Shown: piece after piece, positions 24,648-33,015 of the stretch
Layout: every line of letters begins with the position of its first letter
Numbering within the stretch: the stretch's first letter is position 1
Origin: Saccharibacillus sacchari DSM 19268
Lineage (GTDB): Bacteria > Bacillota > Bacilli > Paenibacillales > Paenibacillaceae
DNA length: 64,000 nucleotides
Reading direction: 5' to 3'
NCBI RefSeq assembly: GCF_000585395.1
Contig: NZ_KK073875.1
Span: 5,671,519-5,735,518, forward strand
Notes under the pieces: model-generated
Databases searched by the model: none
What the model saw: only the letters and a program-made list of their open reading frames with translations
What the model was told of the DNA's origin: nothing
Position numbers and translations under genes: made by a program

Positions 24648-26582
24648 TTATCGCCCGGCCAACATCCTCCCCATCGCTGTCGAAAATAATCCGGCGGCGG
24701 CCGAACCCGATACCGTCAGATAATGCCCGGAGTCCGTTCGATCGAATCCCATCCATACCGCCGCCGTCCACTCCGGCGTGAAGCCTGCAAACCAGACGTC
24801 CCGATTGGCGGCTTGCGGGACTCCTTTCACTGCCAGAGCGACCGTTCCGGTCTTCCCGCCGACAATGCGATTCGGAAGTCGGGCCGCTCGGCCCGTTCCT
24901 TCGGCAACAGCGTTACGCAACATGGAGGCAAGTGCTGCCGAAGTCCAAGCAGACATCGCGGGTCTGCTCTCCGCTTCCGGATCAAAGCGGTAAATCTCTT
25001 GCCCTTGCGCGTCCGTGACGGAGCGAACGAAGTGCGCGGAACGAAACGTGCCTCCGTTTGCAATAGCGCTGTACGCCTGGGCAAGCTGAAGGGGCGAGAC
25101 CCCTTCGTGCAGACCGCCAAGGGCAATCGCCAAATGTTCGTCCTCCGGCCCAAGTTCGATGCCCAGACGAGCAGCAAACTCGATCGCTTGCGAAATTCCG
25201 GTCTGATTCAGCAGCCAGACCGCCGGGCCGTTGATCGAACGCGTTAGCGCTTCGGTCATGGTCAAACTGCCGCGATACACCCCGCCGACGTTACGCGGCG
25301 AATACCCGCCGTACGTCTGCGGCACGTCCGGCAAGACCGAATCCGGCGAGAATCCGCCGGATTCCAGCGCGGGCCCGTAAGCGATGACCGGCTTGAAAGC
25401 CGATCCGGGCTGGCGCTGCATACCGACGGCGCGGTTCAGCCCCGCGCCGTCCCCGTTTCGGCCGCCTGCAAGCGCCCGAACCTCCCCGTCGCGATGGTCG
25501 ACTACTACCATCGCCGCTTCCGCTTGCTGCCCGCCCATATCCGGCGGGAAATAGGCGTCTTCCGCGAAGACGCCCGTCAACGCTGCCTGCGCAGCAGCGT
25601 CCAGACCGGTCTCGATGCGGTAGCCGCCGCTGCGCAGCCGCTCCTCCGGCAGACCGGTCTTCCGCGCGGCTTCGCGCAGCGCGGCAACGGCATACGCGGC
25701 CGTGCCCGCCGCGTCTCCCGCACTCTGACGCGGCGCTTCGTACGCCGCCGCCCGGGCAACCGCCGAGTCCGCTTCCGCGGCGGTAATCACGCCCTGCTCA
25801 GCCATCAGGCCAAGCACGACTTCCGCTCTTGCGGCCGCCCGCTCGGGATCGTCGACCGGATTATAAGCAGAAGGCGCCTTCGGAATTCCGGCCAGGATCG
25901 CGATCTGCCACAACTCCAACCGGTTAAGCTCCGCCGTGCCGAAGTAACGGCGGGACGCCGCCTTGATCCCGTATTGTCCCCGGCCCATATAGATTTCGTT
26001 CAGATACATCGTCAGGATCTCGTCCTTGGCGTAATGGCGTTCCAATGCCAGCGCAATCGAAGCCTCGTTCAGCTTGCGTATCCAGGTCTGATTCAGCGTC
26101 AGGTAGACGTTGCGCGCAAGCTGCTGGGTGATGCTGCTGCCGCCTTCAGCCATGCCCGCACTTCGAATATTGACCGCCGCCGCTCTGACGATTCCCGTAT
26201 AATCGATCCCTTCATGCAAGGCATAGCGCCGATCTTCTGTCGCGATAAAAGCTTGCTTAATCAACAAAGGAATCTCCGCGGCGGATGCAACTTCCCGATA
26301 GCCGCCTTCGGGCAGGGAAGCACGCCATACCGCCGTTCCTGTCCGGTCCTGGATCACGGCAGAAGAAGCCGCCTGAAGCGCATCGGCCCGATGATCCACT
26401 ACCCATTCCCCGTAGAAACGCATGTACATCAGTACCCCTAATGCCAACACGGCCGTTACTACCGTCAAGTCAAATAACCCATACAGGCCCCAGCGTACTC
26501 TCCGAGAAAAGTGTCCCGTCCTCCCTTGCCGTATCGCCCTGGTGGATTCGGCTACCTGCTCAATCTTCGCCATGCGCTCCAC
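24648..26582 (-). CDS. class A penicillin-binding protein (PBP1A family)
   Basis: 644 aa. A GTG at 26582 (AGGAG nine bases upstream) or an ATG three codons later may be the start. One membrane anchor (about residues 32-55) is followed by a GT51 transglycosylase (EDRRYALHEGID, GGSSITQQLARN, LNEIYMGRGQYGI) and a transpeptidase with SxxK in PGSAFKPV, SxN in TRSINGP and KTG in GGKTGTV. It polymerises and cross-links peptidoglycan outside the membrane. It starts three bases after the stop of a kinase-less sensor paralogue, suggesting translational coupling and membership of the two-component unit upstream. Confidence 0.93.
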   Translation of the reverse strand: MERMAKIEQVAESTRAIRQGRTGHFSRRVRWGLYGLFDLTVVTAVLALGVLMYMRFYGEWVVDHRADALQAASSAVIQDRTGTAVWRASLPEGGYREVASAAEIPLLIKQAFIATEDRRYALHEGIDYTGIVRAAAVNIRSAGMAEGGSSITQQLARNVYLTLNQTWIRKLNEASIALALERHYAKDEILTMYLNEIYMGRGQYGIKAASRRYFGTAELNRLELWQIAILAGIPKAPSAYNPVDDPERAAARAEVVLGLMAEQGVITAAEADSAVARAAAYEAPRQSAGDAAGTAAYAVAALREAARKTGLPEERLRSGGYRIETGLDAAAQAALTGVFAEDAYFPPDMGGQQAEAAMVVVDHRDGEVRALAGGRNGDGAGLNRAVGMQRQPGSAFKPVIAYGPALESGGFSPDSVLPDVPQTYGGYSPRNVGGVYRGSLTMTEALTRSINGPAVWLLNQTGISQAIEFAARLGIELGPEDEHLAIALGGLHEGVSPLQLAQAYSAIANGGTFRSAHFVRSVTDAQGQEIYRFDPEAESRPAMSAWTSAALASMLRNAVAEGTGRAARLPNRIVGGKTGTVALAVKGVPQAANRDVWFAGFTPEWTAAVWMGFDRTDSGHYLTVSGSAAAGLFSTAMGRMLAGR

Positions 26583-26584
26583 CC

Positions 26585-27121
26585 TTACAATCTCCTGCCG
26601 AAGCGCGGACGATTGGGCGTATACGCATGCTCTTGAGCAGAATCATAGACTTTAACTTCCTCGACAGGACCCGCCAGCTCGAATCCTTCCAACTCACGCA
26701 TTCGTCGATCGGCCCGCTGCAACTGTTGCGCAAGTTCATGCAGTTCCCCGCTGGACAGCACTTGAGCCGGACGCACCGGCACGCCGTCCGCCAACTCTCG
26801 CGCCGCACGCGACAACTCGCGCAGGTCGCCGTCCAATTTCCCTGCACGCAGCCAAAATAACAAGGCGCCTATTCCCAGAAAACCCAGCACCGACATCGGT
26901 CTCATCCCGACATGGTTCACGCCCCATCGCAAGGCGCGTGCCGCAAAATGCGCGGAATGGGGCATCGTCCGAATCACCCAACTTGCCGCTTGTTGAGCCG
27001 TAATCGTCAGCATCCCGGCCAATAATAAACAACTCGCGGCAATCGCCGCATATCGGGCTCGGACCGTTGCGGTACCGCTCCTGTATTCTCCACCTTTGCG
27101 CATCATCCGTTCGATCCCCAT
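26585..27121 (-). CDS. membrane protein resembling a sensor-kinase N-terminus (HAMP-like, no kinase domain)
   Basis: 178 aa, start behind AAGGCGG. Two membrane helices (about 25-47 and 80-97) enclose a short outer loop, followed by a HAMP-like segment (LRELSRAARELADGVPVRPA, then SGELHELAQQLQRADRRMREL). This follows the N-terminal layout of the VanS-like kinase at 27318-28439, but no H-box or ATPase domain follows; the reading frame ends cleanly in an Arg-rich tail. It could modulate the kinase or couple it to the PBP. It may be a truncated duplicate. Confidence 0.7.
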   Translation of the reverse strand: MGIERMMRKGGEYRSGTATVRARYAAIAASCLLLAGMLTITAQQAASWVIRTMPHSAHFAARALRWGVNHVGMRPMSVLGFLGIGALLFWLRAGKLDGDLRELSRAARELADGVPVRPAQVLSSGELHELAQQLQRADRRMRELEGFELAGPVEEVKVYDSAQEHAYTPNRPRFGRRL

Positions 27122-27256
27122 TCGACTCGCCGCCTTTTCCGTTGATCTTTGTTCAAAGCTGGATCATCGCGATCAGCTGTTTCTCGTATAGGCTACCAAC
27201 GGATTCTTAACGAATAGTGCGCGGATTCCTTAAGATTTCCTGATGTTCTTCTTCAT

Positions 27257-27289
27257 GACAAAAACCGCCCTTTTTATAAAAAGACGGTT
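27257..27289 (-). terminator. intrinsic terminator after the sensor kinase gene
   Basis: On the minus strand AACCG-CTTTTT pairs with AAAAAG-CGGTT, then TTTGTC. It closes the response regulator/kinase transcript. Confidence 0.6.
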
Positions 27290-27317
27290 CTGCATATATT
27301 CCGACATTCGATTCCCG

Positions 27318-28439
27318 CTAAGCCAACGGTAGCCTTAATACGAAATCAGTGCGATCCGAGTCGCTGAACACCTCAATCGTACCGCCGTGCAGTTCCACAA
27401 TCGTCCGGGTAATCGCCAGCCCCAAGCCGCTGCCGCCCGTATGCTGCGAACGCGAAGCGTCAACCCGGTAAAAACGATCGAACACATGCGGCAAATCCCG
27501 TTCCGGGATCGGTTCGCCGAAATTGCTGACCGTCACCCGAGCCAGGGTTCCTTCGCGCGCTACGTCCAGCTCGACAAGTTCTCCGTCGCTGCCGTACCTT
27601 GCGGCATTGCTGAGCAAATTCTCAAACACCCGGACAAGCTCGATCGGCGACGCGTTCACTCGAAGCTCGTCTTCCGTTCCGGTCACCTCGTAGCTCATCC
27701 CCGCAGCTTCAAGCATCGGCATCGCTTCCTCCGCAGCCTGGTGTACCAAGCGGCCCAGATTCAACGGCACGAATTCAACCGGCAGGCCTCCGCTTAGACG
27801 GGTATACTCGAACAGATCGTCGATCAGCTTTTTGAGCATCAGCGCTTTTTCATAAGCAATGTTCACATAATAACGCATCTCCGTCTCGTCCTGATACCGA
27901 TCCTTTTCCACGTACTCCAAAAAGCCCAAAATCGACGTCAGCGGTGTCCGCAAATCGTGCGAAACGCCCGTGATCAGCTCGTTTTTGGCTTTGGCCGCTG
28001 CCCGTTCCTCCGCGATCGACTGCTCCAGACGCTCCGCCATCGTATTCAGCCCTTTGGCGACCTGACCGAATTCGTCCGACGAGGTGACCTCCAGCCGATG
28101 CGACAAATCCCCTTCCGCCATTCGCTCGATGCCCTGCGCGATCTCCTCCAATCCGCTGATGATTCTTCTGGAAAAAAAGAAAAATAACAGCACGAATGCC
28201 GCTACGCCCACCACGGCCATAATCGGACCCGAGCCTACGCTTTCGATTGCCCAGTTCAGCAGACGTTTGTCCGGCGAATTGACCGGGGAGTAGTCCAGGC
28301 GCACGATCAGATTGACCGATTGATAGCCGACGAGCAGCAGCGCGGCCGTGCCCAAGGCGCTGAGCAAGAAAGCGTACATGAATCGCCATCTCACGCTATG
28401 TATGATTTTTGAAGGCATAAACGTTTGTCCTTTCCGCAT
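27318..28439 (-). CDS. VanS-like sensor histidine kinase
   Basis: 373 aa from ATG 28439 (AAAGGG upstream); ATG 28418 with AAAGGA is an alternative. Two membrane helices (about 21-45, 72-91) flank a short outer loop, then HAMP (92-145), the H-box SHDLRTPLTS with His161, the N-box ENLLSNAARYG and the G-box GSGLGLAIT. It autophosphorylates and passes phosphate to the response regulator encoded 12 bases upstream. The short outer loop suggests intramembrane or lipid-linked signal sensing, as in envelope-stress kinases. Confidence 0.94.
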   Translation of the reverse strand: MRKGQTFMPSKIIHSVRWRFMYAFLLSALGTAALLLVGYQSVNLIVRLDYSPVNSPDKRLLNWAIESVGSGPIMAVVGVAAFVLLFFFFSRRIISGLEEIAQGIERMAEGDLSHRLEVTSSDEFGQVAKGLNTMAERLEQSIAEERAAAKAKNELITGVSHDLRTPLTSILGFLEYVEKDRYQDETEMRYYVNIAYEKALMLKKLIDDLFEYTRLSGGLPVEFVPLNLGRLVHQAAEEAMPMLEAAGMSYEVTGTEDELRVNASPIELVRVFENLLSNAARYGSDGELVELDVAREGTLARVTVSNFGEPIPERDLPHVFDRFYRVDASRSQHTGGSGLGLAITRTIVELHGGTIEVFSDSDRTDFVLRLPLA

Positions 28440-28451
28440 TCCGCTAACCCT

Positions 28452-29153
28452 TTAGTCCGTCGGGATGAACTTGTACCCCACGCCCCATACTGTCTGGATA
28501 TACTGCGGCTTTTTGGAATCGCGTTCGATCTTTTCCCGGATTTTGCGTACATGCACCATCACCGTGTTGGCCGACTCCATAAAAGGCTCGTTCCACACTT
28601 TCGCGTAAATCTGCTCGGTGCTGAATACCTGTCCCGGACTGCGCGCCAGCATCTCCAGAATAGCGAACTCGCGCGGCGTCAAATGAATTTCGGTTCCCTC
28701 CACAGTTACGCGATGGCTCGCCGTATCGACCGTCAGCTCATCCGCTACGATCTCGTGCTCGCCGGTTGGTTTTTTCGCGCCCAAGCGGTTGTATCGGCGC
28801 AGCTGGGACTTGGCACGTGCAAGCACCTCCAGCGGATTGAACGGCTTGGCGACATAATCGTCCGCGCCGATGCTGAGTCCCGTAATCTTGTCCATGTCCT
28901 GACCTTTCGCAGACAGCATAATCACGGGCATATTGTAGCGCTCGCGGATTTTGATGCAGGTCTGAATGCCGTCGAGGATCGGCATCATGACGTCGAGCAC
29001 GACCAGATCCACGTTTTCCCGATCCAGCGTCTCCAATGCCTGTTTGCCATCGGACGCGGTCAACAGCCGATAGCCTTCGTTGCCGAAATAAATACTGAGC
29101 AGCTGCAAAATCTCTTTCTCGTCGTCGACGAGCAGCACCGTTTCCGTAGCCAT
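28452..29153 (-). CDS. OmpR/VanR-family response regulator
   Basis: 233 aa. Receiver domain 1-120 has acidic residues in LVDDEKE, the phospho-acceptor in VVLDVMMP (near Asp54), and the conserved Lys in VAKPFNP. The winged-helix DNA-binding domain covers about 135-230 (LTPREFAILEMLAR, then VMVHVRKIREKI). It is first in the transcript before the kinase, and a likely regulator of the PBP and its neighbours. Confidence 0.95.
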   Translation of the reverse strand: MATETVLLVDDEKEILQLLSIYFGNEGYRLLTASDGKQALETLDRENVDLVVLDVMMPILDGIQTCIKIRERYNMPVIMLSAKGQDMDKITGLSIGADDYVAKPFNPLEVLARAKSQLRRYNRLGAKKPTGEHEIVADELTVDTASHRVTVEGTEIHLTPREFAILEMLARSPGQVFSTEQIYAKVWNEPFMESANTVMVHVRKIREKIERDSKKPQYIQTVWGVGYKFIPTD

Positions 29154-29225
29154 TGTCTTTCGCCTCGCTTTCTCTCTTCTTCATACTACCAGATTACGGG
29201 AGAAAAACGGCGGGACGCGGAAAAA

Positions 29226-29372
29226 GCGTGCGGGAAGCGGCGCTGCGGGAAAAATTCGGTTAAAACGCTGTTTCACTCGGAAAGTTGTAAGGGAATTCAG
29301 GGTGTAGCTTTCCGAGTTCAAAGGCGTTTTAACCTGAATTTCTCCCTCCGCTACGCTTGCCGACGCTTGGGA
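29226..29372. repeat. R1 intergenic inverted-repeat element, copy C
   Basis: Left arm GCTGCGGGAAAAATTCGG, then TTTCACTCGGAAAG; right arm CTTTCCGAG, then CCTGAATTTCTCCCTCCG. It fills the gap between the response regulator start and the SDR stop. Confidence 0.8.
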
Positions 29373-29383
29373 TTTAAAAGCTT

Positions 29384-30136
29384 TTAAAAGGGCCATTCCC
29401 TGCCCTGATAGTCGCGCATCACCAGCTGATCTTCGTCGATCGCATGCGGTTTTCCGTCCCAGGGCAGCGTGCTGCCGAGAAAATAGTTTAAAGCGGGCTC
29501 CGCCGATTCGGACGGCTCAAGCTCGGCTTCTTCGTTAAGAGTGCCGGACATGTAGGTGCGCAGCCAGCCCGGGTGATACAGGCGGAAGCTGTAGCCATCC
29601 GGGCGCAGGCGGTCGAATAGCTGGTGAACGCCGCGGTTAAGCGCGGCTTTGGACATGCAGTAGCCGAACCAGGCGGTGCGTTCGGCTTTGGCGATGCTGC
29701 CGGCTTCGGAAGAGACGTAGCATAACCGTTTGAGTTCGCCCTGTTCAAGCAGCGGCAGGAAAGCTTCGCTGACTTGGATCGGGCCGAGCGCATTGACTTG
29801 GTACAAGCGGATCATTTCATCATAATCCTGAGTCATACGAATCGAATCGTCATTTCGGTCGGTGATGACGCCTGCGTTATTGATGAGCAGATCGATGCGT
29901 CGCGTCCGCTCTTCCACCGCCGCGGCGGCGGACAGGATCGAAGAATCGGAAGAGACGTCGAGCGGCAGGTTGACCAGCAGATCCGGATATCGCGATTGCA
30001 GTTCGGCCAGTTGGGGCCAGTCCGGAAGATAGCTGCCCGCGAATACGTGCCAGCCGCGTTCAAGCAATCCTTCGGTCAGCGCGAAGCCGAGTCCGCGGTC
30101 GGCACCGGTCACGACAGCATAACGGGTTGTATTCAT
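29384..30136 (-). CDS. SDR family oxidoreductase
   Basis: 250 aa, ATG preceded by AAGGAGG. Cofactor motif TGADRGLGFALTEG near residue 11, NNAGV in the middle, and active site YCMSK (YxxxK). Third gene of a minus-strand run after ThuA and a degenerate SDR. It ends LVMRDYQGREWPF, and the degenerate SDR ends LVLTGSRGEEWPF, so the two are clearly paralogues. Substrate unknown; the ThuA context suggests a sugar-derived keto or alcohol group. Confidence 0.9.
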   Translation of the reverse strand: MNTTRYAVVTGADRGLGFALTEGLLERGWHVFAGSYLPDWPQLAELQSRYPDLLVNLPLDVSSDSSILSAAAAVEERTRRIDLLINNAGVITDRNDDSIRMTQDYDEMIRLYQVNALGPIQVSEAFLPLLEQGELKRLCYVSSEAGSIAKAERTAWFGYCMSKAALNRGVHQLFDRLRPDGYSFRLYHPGWLRTYMSGTLNEEAELEPSESAEPALNYFLGSTLPWDGKPHAIDEDQLVMRDYQGREWPF

Positions 30137-30167
30137 GAGATGTGCCTCCTTATGGATAAGCGATCAG

Positions 30168-30204
30168 TACCTTGACCAAGTTAAATATAAGGTTGGTCAG
30201 GGTA
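30168..30204. repeat. short hairpin with R2-like ends
   Basis: TACCTTGACCAA (30168-30179) pairs with TTGGTCAGGGTA (30193-30204). The outer bases TACCTTGACC equal the terminus of R2 copy a. It may be a solo or internally deleted R2, and lies between the two SDR genes. Confidence 0.45.
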
Positions 30205-31194
30205 TTAGAACGGCCATTCTTCGCCGCGGCTGCCGGTCAGCACCAGACGCTCTTCGTCGGCATGCGGGTTGGTGAAAAAGCCTGCGGCAAAACGGGCTGA
30301 TTCTGCCACTTTTCCCGGTATGGATCCCATCAGCTCATCGGACGACGGAACGGAAGATCGCGACAGGCCGGGGTCGTACAAACGGAACGTATAACCGCTT
30401 CTCCGAAGATCGTTAAACAACAGCTTCGCCTGCATATGCAGGGCGGTCCGCGCCATTGCTTGCCCGATCGGAGCAGAAGCTCCGCCCGCCGAGATGCTGC
30501 CTTCATGCGATGAAATGAAGCAGATTCGTTTCAAGCGGTCCTCTGCCTCCATAAGCGGAAGCAGCTTTTCAACGATGCGAAGCGGCGTCAAAGCATAAGT
30601 CTCGTAATCATATAGACGGCTTTCCACGGTCTCAGGCATCGAGAAGCCTGTTTCTTTTTCGCGGAATGCCGCCGCGTCGGTCGGGAAGATCGGGCGCCCT
30701 CCCGTCTCCGACGATTCGTCCGTATTCAATATTAGCAAATCGATATGCGTCGCAAGTTCGGCCGTAGCTTGTACAGCCTGTTCCAGTTCTCCCGGTTGAT
30801 CGGGATTTAGCGGAAAGGCTTTCAATTTCCCGTGTTCCGGCAGCGGATTGTCGGCAGAAAGCGGATCACCGCGATCCGTTAACGCATCACCCTTCGAATG
30901 TTCAGATTGCGCTTCGCTTTTTTTCACGACCGACCGTCCGTTTGTTTCAGGTCCGAATGCCATCGAACCTTCAAAATCCTCGAATCCCGAAGACCCGCTT
31001 CCTGTGGGAACGTCGGGATTTTCTCCGATCTTTTCGCCTTCTGCGGGGCCGCTTCCGCGCTGCGCTTCGCTATTCGGCTGTTCTTGTTCGCCGGGATCGC
31101 CGCCGAGTACTTTCCAACCTCGCGAAACCAGCTCGCGTCCCAACGCTGCTCCGAACGGTTCACGCAAATTCAGAATCCATGCTGTTCGATCCAT
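30205..31194 (-). CDS. degenerate SDR paralogue (pseudo-enzyme) with a disordered insert
   Basis: 329 aa. Both ends align with the SDR encoded downstream, but the TGxxxGxG loop is replaced (LREPFGAALGRE) and the active-site Tyr and Lys become Gln and Arg (GQAMAR against GYCMSK). Residues about 36-115 are a Gly/Ser/Glu/Asp-rich low-complexity insertion. The frame is intact, so selection for a non-catalytic role (for example as a partner of the active SDR) is possible. It lies 28 bases after the ThuA stop and is probably cotranscribed. Confidence 0.75.
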   Translation of the reverse strand: MDRTAWILNLREPFGAALGRELVSRGWKVLGGDPGEQEQPNSEAQRGSGPAEGEKIGENPDVPTGSGSSGFEDFEGSMAFGPETNGRSVVKKSEAQSEHSKGDALTDRGDPLSADNPLPEHGKLKAFPLNPDQPGELEQAVQATAELATHIDLLILNTDESSETGGRPIFPTDAAAFREKETGFSMPETVESRLYDYETYALTPLRIVEKLLPLMEAEDRLKRICFISSHEGSISAGGASAPIGQAMARTALHMQAKLLFNDLRRSGYTFRLYDPGLSRSSVPSSDELMGSIPGKVAESARFAAGFFTNPHADEERLVLTGSRGEEWPF

Positions 31195-31222
31195 GGTCTG
31201 CGCCTCCTTCGCTTATTTTTGA

Positions 31223-31876
31223 TCATTGCGCGTGATTTTCCGCTGCACCCTTCTGCGTACACCAGTACAACGCGTTGCGCAGCAGCTTCTGATACGTCGG
31301 GTGCGTCCACACTTCTGCCTCATGTCCCGGAGTCAGCACGCAAACGCGCCCTCGTCCGTAGGTTCGCGTCCAGCCGCCCGGCTGCGCGCCGTGCTCCGAT
31401 ACCGTGGTCATAATCAAGTCCGCGACCGGATCTTCCCATTCCATGAAATAATGCTCGTCGTGCACCGAAAATTCCTCGACGCCTTCGGCGATCGGATGCT
31501 GCTTGTCCGGATGGATCGTGACCGTGCATGCTTCCGGGTGATGCACGAACGCGCCGCCGATCAGACGCCGAAATACTCCCGGTTCTTTATACCCTGCCGT
31601 TCCGGCATGCACTGCAAGCAGCGAACCGCCGCGCTCGACGTAATGTTCGAACGCTTGTTGAACCGCCTCGTTCATCCAGAATTCTTTTTCCTCATCCGAT
31701 TGGCTGTTCGCCCTGCATACCATGACAATCGGATAATCTTTCAATCGTTCGGCGTCGAACTCTTCAAGTCGCTCGGTGATCGCAAATTGAAATTCGCCGT
31801 TCTCCAGCCGATCCAATCCTTGCCGAACCGTATCCGTCGGATGCCAGCGATCTCCGCAGATTGCCCATACCTTCAT
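31223..31876 (-). CDS. ThuA domain-containing protein
   Basis: 217 aa. This glutamine-amidotransferase-like fold (PF06283) is involved in trehalose or other sugar utilisation. Visible features: MKVWAICGDRWHPTD at the N-terminus, GGSLLAVHAGTAGY near residue 85, FVHHPE, HDEHYFMEWED, and GRGRVCVLTPGHEAEVWTHP near the C-terminus. First gene of the run with the two SDR paralogues, suggesting oxidation or reduction of a sugar derivative. ThuA proteins have no firmly established biochemistry. Confidence 0.88.
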   Translation of the reverse strand: MKVWAICGDRWHPTDTVRQGLDRLENGEFQFAITERLEEFDAERLKDYPIVMVCRANSQSDEEKEFWMNEAVQQAFEHYVERGGSLLAVHAGTAGYKEPGVFRRLIGGAFVHHPEACTVTIHPDKQHPIAEGVEEFSVHDEHYFMEWEDPVADLIMTTVSEHGAQPGGWTRTYGRGRVCVLTPGHEAEVWTHPTYQKLLRNALYWCTQKGAAENHAQ

Positions 31877-32039
31877 TGCTTCGTCCTCCTTTTTTGCATC
31901 ATCGTTCGACCGTTACTTCAACCATTAAACGTAAACAAGCCCGTTGTCTACGCAGAGCGCCAAAGATTCGCAACAAAAAAAGCCATCTTCGACATACAGA
32001 CAGCTTTTAAAGCATCGATTTTCGGCTTGCAGGCATGCG

Positions 32040-32873
32040 CTACGGAAGACGAACCTGCCTTCTGTAATCGGTCGGCGTTGCGCCTGCGTGCTTTTTGAAC
32101 TGTTTGGAAAAATAAAACATATCATTAAATCCAAGCTGCTCCGAAATTTCCGTGACGGAAAGCGCGGTGAGCGCGAGCGACTGCTTGGCTTTTTCGATCT
32201 TTTTATGCGTGATGTACTGAATCGGAGGCATGCCCGCATATTGTTTGAACAGGCGGATAAACGAATTGGGATGCATATAGACGATTCCGGCGAGTTCTTC
32301 GACCGTCATGTTTTGCGCGATATGCTCATCGATGTAATCCAGCACTTCGGCCAGCTTGTTTACCGTAGGCGTTTGTTGAAAAGACACGCTGTCCGCATCG
32401 AGCTTCAAATTCATCAGATAACAGGCGATAAGCTCCATCAGTTTGCTTTTGGCGAGCAGTTTGGCATACACCGCGTCGGAACCGGAATGATTCACGATTT
32501 CGCTGAACACCTTCGTCAAAAGCTCGGGCTGCTGCGGCGCGCATCGCGGATTCAAATCCAGCAGCTTGAACAAATTAATGCCCCCCACCTGAGCCGTGAA
32601 ATGACACCAGTATTTGCGAAAAGGACGCTCGCTGATAAACGAATACGATTGCTCGACCCCTTCCGGCATCAAAAAAAGTTCTCCGGGCCGCGGATAATAC
32701 TCTTTTCCTCCGATTCGCAGCCAGCCTTCGCCTTCGCAGATCCAATAAAACTTGCTGTAATCGGGGGTGTAATTCAAATCTCTCCAATCGGGCGCGCACA
32801 GATTATGATCCGCGGTAATCAGGTCGACTTCCAGATTGGCGAGAACATTCGAAAGCAACGTGCGGTTGTCCAT
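32040..32873 (-). CDS. AraC family transcriptional regulator
   Basis: 277 aa. An N-terminal cupin-like sensor domain (about 1-150) precedes the two helix-turn-helix motifs at about 175-272 (MTVEELAGIVYMHPNSFIRLF, then LSVTEISEQLGFNDMFYFSK). Divergent from the alpha-L-fucosidase gene with 142 bases between starts, so it probably activates that gene in response to a fucosyl sugar. Confidence 0.92.
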   Translation of the reverse strand: MDNRTLLSNVLANLEVDLITADHNLCAPDWRDLNYTPDYSKFYWICEGEGWLRIGGKEYYPRPGELFLMPEGVEQSYSFISERPFRKYWCHFTAQVGGINLFKLLDLNPRCAPQQPELLTKVFSEIVNHSGSDAVYAKLLAKSKLMELIACYLMNLKLDADSVSFQQTPTVNKLAEVLDYIDEHIAQNMTVEELAGIVYMHPNSFIRLFKQYAGMPPIQYITHKKIEKAKQSLALTALSVTEISEQLGFNDMFYFSKQFKKHAGATPTDYRRQVRLP

Positions 32874-33015
32874 CTCTTTTCCACTGCCTCTCCTGCTATT
32901 TTTGTACAGGTCAGAGTTACTAATCTACATTCTAACGCATGATCCGCTTCCGTATACTGGGACGTGCATAGAGTCACCGAAGTCAATTCGAAAACGGGAA
33001 GGACATGTGGGCAAA

